From CAZVED01 sp964626205 (GTDB taxonomy: Bacteria > Patescibacteriota > Patescibacteriia > SG8-24): a DNA stretch of 34,447 nucleotides. Each line of letters starts with the position of its first letter. Position 1 is the first letter of the stretch. Under the pieces are notes generated by a model that saw nothing but the letters and a program-made list of their open reading frames with translations, did not search any database and was not told the DNA's origin. A program made the position numbers and the translations under genes. Positions 23,161 through 31,030 of the stretch are shown piece by piece. Where the stretch lies: assembly GCA_964626205.1 (NCBI GenBank), contig CAZVED010000009.1, forward strand, positions 1 to 34,447. The letters are read 5' to 3'.

Positions 23161-23607
23161 ATGCAGTCATTCCTCAAAATCCCACAAAAGGTCCACCACG
23201 CTCTTCTGGTCGTGGGAAAACTCGCAGAGCGCCATACGGACGGCGTACCTCTTTCGTTACAGGAAATCGCGAAGGAGTCCGGCCTCTCACAGGGATTCCT
23301 GGAGGAAATCGCTGGGCATCTTCGCCGCGCGCAGATCATCGAAAGCCGGCGCGGTTCCCGCGGTGGCTACATCCTCGCGCATGATCCGGCGGAGATCACG
23401 GTGAGCGACATCATCGAAGCCATCGAGGGACCCATCCAGATGGTCGATTGTCTCGATGACAAGATCGGCTGCGTGCTCGCGGTCGGTTGTTCCAACAAGT
23501 CCATCTGGAGCCGTCTGCAGCATAAGGTGCAGGAAACGTTGGACGCGACGACCATTGGCGACATGATCGGCGCAGAAAAACGCCAGCATTCCTATGACGT
23601 GGGCTGA
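23161..23607 (+). CDS. Rrf2-family Fe-S-sensing regulator of the suf operon
   Basis: 148-residue winged-helix repressor. The N-terminal helix-turn-helix has the Rrf2 pattern SLQEIAKESGLSQGFLEEI (32-50) followed by the wing RRGSRGGYIL (63-72). The cluster-binding loop contains C97, C104 and C110 (C-x6-C-x5-C), close to the C-x5-C-x5-C of IscR, so a [2Fe-2S] cluster is likely; residue 113 is Lys where IscR has its fourth ligand, histidine. It would couple suf expression to Fe-S status through the operator in front of it. Its 3' end overlaps sufB by 14 bp. Confidence 0.92.
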   Translation: MQSFLKIPQKVHHALLVVGKLAERHTDGVPLSLQEIAKESGLSQGFLEEIAGHLRRAQIIESRRGSRGGYILAHDPAEITVSDIIEAIEGPIQMVDCLDDKIGCVLAVGCSNKSIWSRLQHKVQETLDATTIGDMIGAEKRQHSYDVG

Positions 23608-25000
23608 GCAGACGTTCGACATCGACCGCTCCAAGTACGACGACGCCGCAAAAAGCGACGTGCGGTTTTCGGCGACGCCAGGACTGACGCGTGAACTCGT
23701 CGAGGAAATTTCCCGCCAGAAAAATGAACCGGACTGGATGCTTGCCAAGCGTCTCGCAGCATTCGCGTTGTACGAGAAGACTCCGCTTCCGAACTGGGGT
23801 CCGCCACTCGACGGCCTCGACCTCGAGAAGATCGTCTACTACGTCCGCCCGGACGCGAAGGAAGCGACGACCTGGGAAGAAGTTCCGGATGAGATCCGCA
23901 AGACCTTCGAACGCCTCGGCATTCCAGAATCCGAACGCTCCGCCCTATCCGGCGTGGGCGCGCAATTTGATTCCGATATCATCTATCACAACCTGAAGGA
24001 AGAGTGGAAGAAGCAGGGTGTCATTTTTGAGAACATGGACGTCGCAGTGCAAGAACACCCGGATCTTGTACGCAAGCATTTCATGACCGACTGTATTCCG
24101 ATTCACGACCACAAGTTCGTCATGCTCCACGCCGCAGTCTGGAGCGGTGGCACCTTCATCTACGTTCCGCCGGGCGTGAAAGTGAACGTGCCTTTGCAGG
24201 CGTACTTCCGCATGAACGCCGAACGCGGCGGTCAGTTCGAGCACACGCTCATCATCGTGGATGAAGGTGCCGAGGTGGAATACATCGAGGGCTGTTCTGC
24301 TCCGCGCTATGCAACCTCCTCCATCCACGCAGGCTGCGTCGAGCTGCACGTGAAGGATGGCGCGCGCATCCGGTACTCGAGCATCGAGAACTGGAGCAAG
24401 AACACCTACAACCTCAACACCAAACGCGCGGTCGTCGACAAGGATGGCACCGTGGAGTGGCTCAACGGCAACATGGGCTCCGGCACGACCATGCTCTATC
24501 CGTGTAGCGTGCTGCGCGGCGAAGGCGCACGCTCGGACAGCCTCGGCGTCGCGTTCGCCGGCCCGGGCCAGAACCAGGACACCGGCTCAAAGGTCATCCA
24601 TGTCGCGCCAAATACCACCTCCACCATCCGCGCCAAATCCATCAGCAAAGGCGACGGCATTTCGAGCTACCGCGGCATGGTTCGCGTGACGCCGTCGGCA
24701 AAAGGTGCGAAGTCGTCCGTCTCTTGTGATGCGCTGCTCATCGGTGGCGAATCCGTTTCCAACACCTATCCGTTCATGCGCATCGATACCGATGATGCAG
24801 ACGTCGTGCACGAAGCGACGGTCGGCCGCATCGGCGAAGGCGAGCTCTTCTATTTGCAGAGCAGGGGACTGAGCGAAGACGAAGCGCGCAAAACCATCGT
24901 GAGCGGATTCATCGACCCGGTCGTGAAGCGCCTGCCGCTCGAGTACGCCGTGGAGCTGAACAAACTCATCGAGCTCGAGATGGAAGGCTCCGTCGGCTGA
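23594..25000 (+). CDS. sufB: Fe-S cluster assembly scaffold protein SufB
   Basis: 468-residue core scaffold of the SufBCD complex, on which nascent Fe-S clusters are built. The N-terminal part (about 1-110) is followed by the beta-helix core: HFMTDCIPIHDHKF, SGGTFIYVPPGVKV, YIEGCSAP, AGCVELHVKDGA, and later SSVSCDALLIGGES, whose cysteine is the likely cluster-linked residue. Length and order match bacterial SufB. The start at 23594 lies inside the 3' end of the regulator gene, suggesting tight coupling. SufD follows after 7 bp. Confidence 0.98.
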   Translation: MTWAEQTFDIDRSKYDDAAKSDVRFSATPGLTRELVEEISRQKNEPDWMLAKRLAAFALYEKTPLPNWGPPLDGLDLEKIVYYVRPDAKEATTWEEVPDEIRKTFERLGIPESERSALSGVGAQFDSDIIYHNLKEEWKKQGVIFENMDVAVQEHPDLVRKHFMTDCIPIHDHKFVMLHAAVWSGGTFIYVPPGVKVNVPLQAYFRMNAERGGQFEHTLIIVDEGAEVEYIEGCSAPRYATSSIHAGCVELHVKDGARIRYSSIENWSKNTYNLNTKRAVVDKDGTVEWLNGNMGSGTTMLYPCSVLRGEGARSDSLGVAFAGPGQNQDTGSKVIHVAPNTTSTIRAKSISKGDGISSYRGMVRVTPSAKGAKSSVSCDALLIGGESVSNTYPFMRIDTDDADVVHEATVGRIGEGELFYLQSRGLSEDEARKTIVSGFIDPVVKRLPLEYAVELNKLIELEMEGSVG

Positions 25001-25007
25001 CACTCCT

Positions 25008-26132
25008 ATGCAGAACACCATCACCACCATGCGCGCCGAAGCAGCCTCCCGTTCCGCAGGGCTCCCGGAACTCGCGCTCAAGTATGGCCAGAACATCTTC
25101 TTCGAACCGAAGAAGATCGTTTTCCCGTTCCATGTGGAACACCCGACGACCGTGCGCTCGGAAACCTCCGGCCCGGACGGCATCCGTTTTCTTACCCTCA
25201 CCGAAGCATTCGAGGACACATCGATCACCGACGACATCCTTCGTGCGCTCACCACACGTTCCTTTGAGGACGATAAGGCCTTTCACTGGATGCTCGCAAA
25301 CCTCGATGACGCGCTCATTGTGAGCATTCCGGCCGGTGTCCGCCCAGAGGAACCGATTGTGCTCACGACCCATCGCGGTGATGAAGTCGCTTTGCAGCAC
25401 GTCATCGTGCACGCTGGCGACGCTTCGACGGTGCACATCATCGACAAGCGTTCCGAGGGCCCAGGCTTCCTCGGTACCATCACCGACATCATCGCAGGTG
25501 AGAACGCGACCGTGCACTACGCCGTCGCGCAAACCCGCGACAAGGAGACGCTCCACGCGTCCTATGTACGCGCGTTCGGAGCACGCATTTCATACATCGG
25601 CTTGCACGAAGCGCATGCAGGCGGTTCCTACGTCCGCTCGCGTGCTATCGGCTACCTCGACACGGAAGGGGCGACGTTCATCGCTGACGCCGGGTATCGC
25701 GGTGACGGAGCGCGGAATTTCGACTATCATTGCGAGAGTCGCCATGCGGCACCGAACACCGTTTCCCGACTGCAAACCGCGCTCGTGATGGATGACGAAT
25801 CGAAAGCCATCGCGCGCGCGCTGACGCATGTCACCAAAGAGGCGAAGGGAAGCGATACGCGTCAACGCATTGATGCCATGCTACTCGGCGAACGCGCGGA
25901 AGCGGATACGGTCCCTATGCTCGAGATCGGTACGGACGAGGTCTCGTGCAAGCACGCCGCCACGACTGGCCGACCGGACGCGGCTACGCGCTTCTATCTC
26001 GAAAGCCGCGGCTTGTCGCCAGAAGAAGCGCGCCACGTGCTCGTCGACGGCCATTTCGGAAAACTGTTCGCTGACCTTCCGAACGAGGAGATGAAAGCCT
26101 TGCTCCACACCACACTCACTGACGCACGCTGA
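25008..26132 (+). CDS. sufD: Fe-S cluster assembly protein SufD
   Basis: 374-residue SufB paralogue that pairs with SufB and contacts SufC; it is needed for iron entry. The beta-helix core contains VSIPAGVRPEEPIVL and the C-terminal DEVSCKHAATTGRPD, whose histidine matches the conserved SufD histidine implicated in cluster formation, then YLESRGLSPEEARHVLVDGHF, shared with SufB. Conservation is clear though the N-terminal half is divergent. It lies between sufB and sufS with gaps of only 7 and 1 bp. Confidence 0.96.
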   Translation: MQNTITTMRAEAASRSAGLPELALKYGQNIFFEPKKIVFPFHVEHPTTVRSETSGPDGIRFLTLTEAFEDTSITDDILRALTTRSFEDDKAFHWMLANLDDALIVSIPAGVRPEEPIVLTTHRGDEVALQHVIVHAGDASTVHIIDKRSEGPGFLGTITDIIAGENATVHYAVAQTRDKETLHASYVRAFGARISYIGLHEAHAGGSYVRSRAIGYLDTEGATFIADAGYRGDGARNFDYHCESRHAAPNTVSRLQTALVMDDESKAIARALTHVTKEAKGSDTRQRIDAMLLGERAEADTVPMLEIGTDEVSCKHAATTGRPDAATRFYLESRGLSPEEARHVLVDGHFGKLFADLPNEEMKALLHTTLTDAR

Positions 26133-26133
26133 T

Positions 26134-27345
26134 ATGCCCACCACTAACGATTACAAGAAAGATTTTCCGATGCTGGTAGCGCAGCCTGCGTTGTCGTACC
26201 TCGACTCCGCGTCCAGCTCTCAGACACCGGACGCCGTTCTTGCTGCCGTCGATGCCTACTACCACGAGTATCGCGCCAACGTGCACCGCGGCATGTATGC
26301 GGCGAGCGAGAGGGCGACGGACGTGTATGAGCACTCCCGCGCGGAGATCGCTATGTTCATCAATGCCGGCGTGGACGAAGTCGTCTTCACCCGTGGCACC
26401 ACGGAATCACTCAACCTCGTCGCGACAGCTATCGGAAAGACGCTCGTGGCAGGGGATGAGGTCGTTATGACGGCCATGGAGCACCACGCCAACCTCGTGC
26501 CGTGGCAGCAGGCAGCCAAACGCCACGGTTTCACCGTGCGTGTGATTCCGCTCACTACAGAGATGACGCTCGACATGGACGAAGCGCGGAAGCTCATCGG
26601 CTCTAAGACCAAGGTGCTCGCGATGACGTGGGCCTCCAACGTGCTAGGCACCGTGAACCCGGTCGTGGAGCTCATCGCGCTCGCTAAGGCTGCAGGTGCC
26701 ATGACTGTCGTCGACGCCGCGCAGGCTGCCGGACACTTTGCCATCGACGTGAAGGCGCTCGACTGCGACTTCCTCGCGTTCTCCGGCCACAAAATGTTCG
26801 CGCCAACCGGCATCGGCGTGCTCTATGGCAAGAAGGCCCGCCTCGAAGCCATGGAACCCGTGATGTTCGGCGGCGATATGATCCGCGAGGTCACCTGGGA
26901 GGAATCGAAATGGAACGACGTGCCGATGAAGTTCGAGGCCGGAACGCCCAACATCGCGGGCGCCATCGGACTCGGCGCTGCAGTACGGTACGTACAGCAG
27001 ATCGGCGTCGAGGCATTGCACGTGCATGAAGCGGAGATGACGCGGTACTGCCTCGCCAAGCTCGCGGAGGTCGGTGGCGTGAAGGTCTGGGGTCCGCCAG
27101 CAGACCATCCGCGCGTCGGCGTCGTCTCGTTCACGGTCGATGGTGTCCACTCACACGATCTCGTCACGCTCCTCGACCGCAAAGGCGTCGCGGTGCGCGG
27201 CGGCCATCACTGCGCCATGCCGCTCGTACGCGGTCTCGGTCTCACCGGCACCGCACGTGCGAGCTTCTCCATCTACACCACCCGTGAGGACATCGACCGT
27301 CTCGCCAACGCTATCATCTACGCCAAATCCGTCTTCTCCGTATGA
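26134..27345 (+). CDS. sufS: Cysteine desulfurase SufS
   Basis: 403-residue pyridoxal-phosphate enzyme that removes sulfur from L-cysteine and holds it as a persulfide. The PLP lysine is K220 in AFSGHKMFAPTG; MEHHAN (115-120) and DAAQAAGH (194-201) are cofactor-binding stretches; the persulfide cysteine is C360 in RGGHHCAMP, in the short loop typical of group II (SufS) desulfurases; R376 binds the substrate carboxylate. It overlaps sufU by 4 bp, in line with SufU being its sulfur acceptor. Confidence 0.97.
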   Translation: MPTTNDYKKDFPMLVAQPALSYLDSASSSQTPDAVLAAVDAYYHEYRANVHRGMYAASERATDVYEHSRAEIAMFINAGVDEVVFTRGTTESLNLVATAIGKTLVAGDEVVMTAMEHHANLVPWQQAAKRHGFTVRVIPLTTEMTLDMDEARKLIGSKTKVLAMTWASNVLGTVNPVVELIALAKAAGAMTVVDAAQAAGHFAIDVKALDCDFLAFSGHKMFAPTGIGVLYGKKARLEAMEPVMFGGDMIREVTWEESKWNDVPMKFEAGTPNIAGAIGLGAAVRYVQQIGVEALHVHEAEMTRYCLAKLAEVGGVKVWGPPADHPRVGVVSFTVDGVHSHDLVTLLDRKGVAVRGGHHCAMPLVRGLGLTGTARASFSIYTTREDIDRLANAIIYAKSVFSV

Positions 27346-27749
27346 CACTCAACCACGACCACGCTGTCGACGAGGACCTCTACCGCGAACTCATCCTTGA
27401 CCACAACCGCAACCCGCGCAACGTTGGGCGTCTTGAAGACGCCACGGTACGCCGCCGCGACATGAACACCTCCTGCGGCGATGACGTAGAAATGTCCCTA
27501 CTCGCCGATGCGGACGGCAAAATCGTGAAAGCGCTCTTCGCAGGAGATGGTTGCGCCATCAGCAAGGCCGTCGCCTCCATGCTCACGGAATCGCTCATCG
27601 GGAAGACTCTGAAAGACGTCGAGACTATGGGCGCGAAGGACGTCTTCGACCTCGTCGGAACGGAACTCACTGGCTCCCGCCTCACCTGCGCGCTCCTGCC
27701 GCTCAAGACGCTTCAGAAGGGGATCGCGGAAACATCCACCACCAACTGA
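27342..27749 (+). CDS. sufU: SufU-like sulfur acceptor, without the usual insertion
   Basis: 135-residue IscU-fold protein. The zinc/cluster ligands are C45, D47 (NTSCGDD), C71 (GDGCAIS) and C116 (RLTCALLPL). Zinc-bound SufU of Firmicutes normally has about 20 extra residues between the second and third cysteines; here C71 to C116 is 45 residues, close to IscU (about 43). IscU's histidine before the last cysteine is Thr115 here, as in SufU. It is thus SufU by ligand set and neighbours but IscU-like in length. It most likely accepts sulfur from SufS; a scaffold role is possible. It starts inside the sufS stop. Confidence 0.93.
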   Translation: MTLNHDHAVDEDLYRELILDHNRNPRNVGRLEDATVRRRDMNTSCGDDVEMSLLADADGKIVKALFAGDGCAISKAVASMLTESLIGKTLKDVETMGAKDVFDLVGTELTGSRLTCALLPLKTLQKGIAETSTTN

Positions 27750-27750
27750 T

Positions 27751-28485
27751 ATGAACGCACTCGTCATCAACAACCTGCACATTACCCGCGAGGGGAAAGA
27801 GATCGTGCGCGGCGTGGACCTCACGGTCCCGGCGGGCAGCTTGCACGTGCTCATGGGTGCCAACGGTTCGGGAAAGAGCTCGCTTGCGAACGCCATCATG
27901 GGGCACCCATCGACCACCGTTACGGAAGGGTCCGTCACCATCGACGGCGAGGACATCACCGTGCTCACGACGGACAAGAAAGCAAAGGCCGGCTTGTTCC
28001 TCTCCATGCAATACCCGCCGGAAGTCGCAGGCGTTTCCGTTTCCAACATCCTCCGTATCGCGGTCGCTGCCGTCACCGGCAAGCCTGTCGCTATCGTGGA
28101 GTTCCAAAAAAAGCTCAAGGAAACCATGGCGCGCATGGGTATCGACCCAGCATTCGCGCGGCGCGGGCTCAACGAAGGATTCTCCGGCGGCGAGAAGAAG
28201 CGTATGGAGGCGCTGCAGCTCCTGCTCCTCGCACCCAAGTACGCACTCCTCGATGAGACCGACTCCGGCTTAGACGTCGACGCACTGCGCACGGTCACCG
28301 GCGCCATCGAAGAAGCGCGCGGAAAGGGGACAGGCGTGCTCCTTATCACGCACTATGCGAGCATCCTGGAGCACCTCACACCGGACGCGGTCCATGTCAT
28401 GAGCGAGGGACGCATCGTGCGCTCCGGCGGCAAGGAACTCGCGGACGCGATCGCCAAGGACGGATTTGCGTCCTTCACCGCATAA
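27751..28485 (+). CDS. sufC: Fe-S assembly ATPase SufC
   Basis: 244-residue ABC-type ATPase that drives conformational change of the SufBCD complex in the cytoplasm. Walker A is GANGSGKSS (36-44), the ABC signature is FSGGEKKR (144-151), and Walker B is ALLDETDSGLD (165-175) with catalytic E169; a switch histidine follows in LITHYAS. The family usually reads DEIDSGLD, so T170 is a small difference. It is placed late in the operon, after sufU, whereas in most suf operons sufC is next to sufB or sufD. Confidence 0.97.
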   Translation: MNALVINNLHITREGKEIVRGVDLTVPAGSLHVLMGANGSGKSSLANAIMGHPSTTVTEGSVTIDGEDITVLTTDKKAKAGLFLSMQYPPEVAGVSVSNILRIAVAAVTGKPVAIVEFQKKLKETMARMGIDPAFARRGLNEGFSGGEKKRMEALQLLLLAPKYALLDETDSGLDVDALRTVTGAIEEARGKGTGVLLITHYASILEHLTPDAVHVMSEGRIVRSGGKELADAIAKDGFASFTA

Positions 28486-28487
28486 CT

Positions 28488-28778
28488 ATGGTCATCAAAG
28501 AAGAGATCATCGAGATTCTCCAAAACTTCCTCGACCCGGAACTCGGCATTGACATCTACACGCTGGGTCTCGTCTATGGTGTGGACTTCGACGAAAAGAA
28601 GCAGGAACTGAAGCTCACCATGACATTCACGACCCCGTTGTGTCCGTACGGCCCGCAGATGATCGGCGAGCTCAAGAGCCGCTTCCGCGCCATCGGCCTC
28701 GACAAGGTGGATATTCAGGTGGTCTTCGAACCGCCTTGGAAGCCTTCGGACGAGGTTCGCGCGATGCTCGGCGTATAA
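28488..28778 (+). CDS. sufT: SufT/MIP18-family (DUF59) Fe-S maturation factor
   Basis: 96-residue DUF59 domain protein. DPELGIDIYTLGLVYGVDFD (17-36) is the domain signature and TTPLCPYGP (49-57) carries the conserved cysteine. Related proteins (SufT, the eukaryotic MIP18/Cia2 family) help pass Fe-S clusters to client proteins. It is the last gene of the suf operon, 2 bp after sufC, and is followed by a strong terminator. Confidence 0.93.
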   Translation: MVIKEEIIEILQNFLDPELGIDIYTLGLVYGVDFDEKKQELKLTMTFTTPLCPYGPQMIGELKSRFRAIGLDKVDIQVVFEPPWKPSDEVRAMLGV

Positions 28779-28790
28779 AACCGTCCTACT

Positions 28791-28819
28791 GAAAAAGCAG
28801 GGGATATCCCTGCTTTTTC
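28791..28819. terminator. Bidirectional terminator between suf operon and glycosyltransferase
   Basis: Perfect 12-bp stem GAAAAAGCAGGG / CCCTGCTTTTTC with loop GATAT. T-runs on both strands serve the convergent genes. Confidence 0.92.
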
Positions 28820-28830
28820 ATATCCCACGC

Positions 28831-29871
28831 TTAGGAGCGGCGGCGCTTCTCCTCGTCGATGATCTTCTCGTAGACACGGAGGTAGCCCTGCACCATCTTC
28901 TGCTGACTGAAAAAATCGACGGCGCGCTTGCGCGTCGTGGCACGGCTGATCCTGTCGATCGCACCGATCGCGGCGACCATGTCGTCGACGCTCTCGACGA
29001 TGTAGCCGGTGTGTCCGTGCGAGACAACCTCAGGCACCGCTCCATTCCGCCAGGCGATGACCGGTGTGCCGCAAGCCATGGCCTCGATCATCACGAGACC
29101 GAACGTCTCGTCGTACTGCGTCGGGAAGAGCAATGCCTTCGCGCCCTGCAGAAGCTTGATCTTCTGCTGCTCATCGGCCTCGCCCATGTACCGGACCGAG
29201 ACGCCGTTGATCTCCTTCTCGATATGCTCGTGCCAATACCCCTCCGTGGAGTAGCTGCCTCCGGCGATGCGCAACTTGACCCCTGCGGCCTTCGCGGCCT
29301 CGATGGCGAAATGCACGCCCTTTTCCTTGGTCACGCGACCAAGGTAGAGGAAGTAGTCCTCAGGTTCCGGCGCGAACGAAAACAGATCGACATCCACCCC
29401 GTGGTAGATGTTCGCGGCCCAGTTCAGTTCCGGCATCTGCTTGCGCTGCGCATGCGAGAACGAGACGTACCGGAGCTCTTTGTACCGGAGCAGCAACGGA
29501 CGGATGGCGTCGCGGATAGGGCTATGGACGGAAATGAGCGTCGGTGTCTTCGACAACGCCGCGAAGAACGCCGTCAACAGGGAAAAGTGGCTATGCACAA
29601 CGTCGACGCTCCCGGCGTTCGCGTAGCAATCGCTGATGAGCGCGTCGATGTAATGACGCTGCATGTCCGGCGACAAAGACGACAACTCGACTTCGGCACC
29701 AAGCACGGAATGCAGGCGACCTTTGGTGCGCGAACCGGCAGCGGCGAACAACTCGACCTCATGGCCGGCTTCGACGATACGGTCCACCAAAACACCGCTG
29801 TGCGAATAAATAGCCTTGGTGGCGCGGGCGTCGACAGGATGCAGCGGAGAGACCAGTTGTGCGATACGCAT
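28831..29871 (-). CDS. GT4-family glycosyltransferase (first paralogue)
   Basis: 346-residue GT-B retaining glycosyltransferase using a nucleotide sugar. The N-terminal domain ends with NIYHGVDVDLFS (about 155-166), then LYLGRVTKEKGVHFAIEA opens the donor-binding domain, and ETFGLVMIEAMACGTPVIA holds the conserved E-x7-E donor motif. The acceptor is unknown. It resembles the neighbouring gene at 29951-31030 (shared VDVDLF / VDTDLF and GLVMIEAMACGTPVIA), so the two are probably old duplicates. Together with the upstream alpha-glucan phosphorylase they suggest storage or surface alpha-glucan metabolism. Confidence 0.93.
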   Translation of the reverse strand: MRIAQLVSPLHPVDARATKAIYSHSGVLVDRIVEAGHEVELFAAAGSRTKGRLHSVLGAEVELSSLSPDMQRHYIDALISDCYANAGSVDVVHSHFSLLTAFFAALSKTPTLISVHSPIRDAIRPLLLRYKELRYVSFSHAQRKQMPELNWAANIYHGVDVDLFSFAPEPEDYFLYLGRVTKEKGVHFAIEAAKAAGVKLRIAGGSYSTEGYWHEHIEKEINGVSVRYMGEADEQQKIKLLQGAKALLFPTQYDETFGLVMIEAMACGTPVIAWRNGAVPEVVSHGHTGYIVESVDDMVAAIGAIDRISRATTRKRAVDFFSQQKMVQGYLRVYEKIIDEEKRRRS

Positions 29872-29909
29872 ACGCGAGGATGGTCAACGCGGACATGAAT
29901 GACCAACGC

Positions 29910-29938
29910 ACCCTACCACGTGCGACGATTCTTTTCAA
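29910..29938 (-). promoter_or_regulatory. Candidate promoter of the first glycosyltransferase gene
   Basis: Minus-strand TTGAAA (29933-29938), 17-bp spacer ending in TGG, and TAGGGT (29910-29915). The -35 is good and the extended TGn helps a weak -10. It lies in the 79-bp gap after the second glycosyltransferase. Confidence 0.4.
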
Positions 29939-29950
29939 GGGTGAAGCCCC

Positions 29951-31030
29951 TCACTTCTTCGCGGCGGCACGATACGTCGCAAGGTACCGATCAACCATGC
30001 GCTCGATGCTGAACAGACGCTCCACGCGGTCGCGACAGGCCTGCGGATCGATCTCGTCGATGCGTTTCATTGCCGCAGCCATCTGCTTCGGCGTCTTCAC
30101 GATGAACCCGGTCACGCCATCCTCGATAACTTCCCGTACCGAGCCGCGGTCGTAAGCGATGACCGGCGTACCGCAAGCCATGGCCTCGATCATCACGAGA
30201 CCGAACGGTTCCTCCCACTTGATGGGGAAGAGCAACGCTTTCGCCTTGCCGTAGATGCCCGGCAGCGATGCGCGCGGACGCATGCCGACGTACTTCACCG
30301 GACCAGTGCAGAGCGCGCGGACCTTCTCGAGATATGCCGCGTTGTAATGCTTGCCGACCACATCGAGGCGTTCGCCTGCCATCTTCGCGGCCATGATCGC
30401 GTCCTCCACACCCTTCTGCTGCACGAGACGGCTGCAGAACAGGAACGCGGACCGTTTCGCGCCAGACGGACGGAAGAGGTCGGTATCGACGCCGTTGTAG
30501 ATGTTCGCGGCATACGAAAGATCCGGCGCAGGACGACGCTGCGCCATGCTGATGGAGATGAACCGCGCCTTCTTGCCCTTGAAGAGTCGGTAGACGATTC
30601 GGCCGTACGCGCTGATAGGGTCATGCAACGTGATGAGTATCGGTACCGGACAGTCCGCCACGAACGGCAGCGCGCGCTCGGAGTGGACATGCAACACGTC
30701 GTAGCGCCCTTTCGCCGCGTCCGCGAACATGCGCGAGAGGAGATACTGGTCGAACAGCGTCGCCTGCTGCGACGCGTACGGCATGGCCTTGCGTTCGGCC
30801 TCGGTTTTCTTCAAGAAGGCCGGGTCCGAGATACCGTATTCCAAGCCGCCGGAGATGACCTTGTAGGGAATGCGCGATGCTTCCGGCGCGTAGAACGTCA
30901 TGTCGTGGCCTTCCGCCACGGCACCTTCGGCGATGTCGAGCGCGAGGTCCATCGGCGCCCAGATGACATCTTTCCCTGCAGGAAGCGAACGGAGTGCGGT
31001 CACGAATTGCGCGATGCGGAGTTTCTTCAT
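29951..31030 (-). CDS. GT4-family glycosyltransferase (second paralogue)
   Basis: 359-residue GT-B glycosyltransferase. The N-terminus MKKLRIAQFVT is typical, with NIYNGVDTDLF before the donor domain, FLFCSRLVQQKGVEDAI, and EPFGLVMIEAMACGTPVIAY containing the E-x7-E donor-binding motif. The ATG at 31030 overlaps the phosphorylase stop by four bases (ATGA), so it is translated with glgP; an ORF extension to 31423 lies wholly within glgP in another frame and is not real. Its partnership with a phosphorylase suggests an alpha-glucan acceptor, possibly a glycogen-synthase-like role, though it is shorter than GlgA. Confidence 0.93.
   Translation of the reverse strand: MKKLRIAQFVTALRSLPAGKDVIWAPMDLALDIAEGAVAEGHDMTFYAPEASRIPYKVISGGLEYGISDPAFLKKTEAERKAMPYASQQATLFDQYLLSRMFADAAKGRYDVLHVHSERALPFVADCPVPILITLHDPISAYGRIVYRLFKGKKARFISISMAQRRPAPDLSYAANIYNGVDTDLFRPSGAKRSAFLFCSRLVQQKGVEDAIMAAKMAGERLDVVGKHYNAAYLEKVRALCTGPVKYVGMRPRASLPGIYGKAKALLFPIKWEEPFGLVMIEAMACGTPVIAYDRGSVREVIEDGVTGFIVKTPKQMAAAMKRIDEIDPQACRDRVERLFSIERMVDRYLATYRAAAKK

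Noticed and set aside
25725..25745. Copy of the palindromic repeat end inside sufD (TCATTGCGAG)
   Set aside because: It is part of a conserved coding stretch and lacks the other repeat features, so it is probably coincidence.
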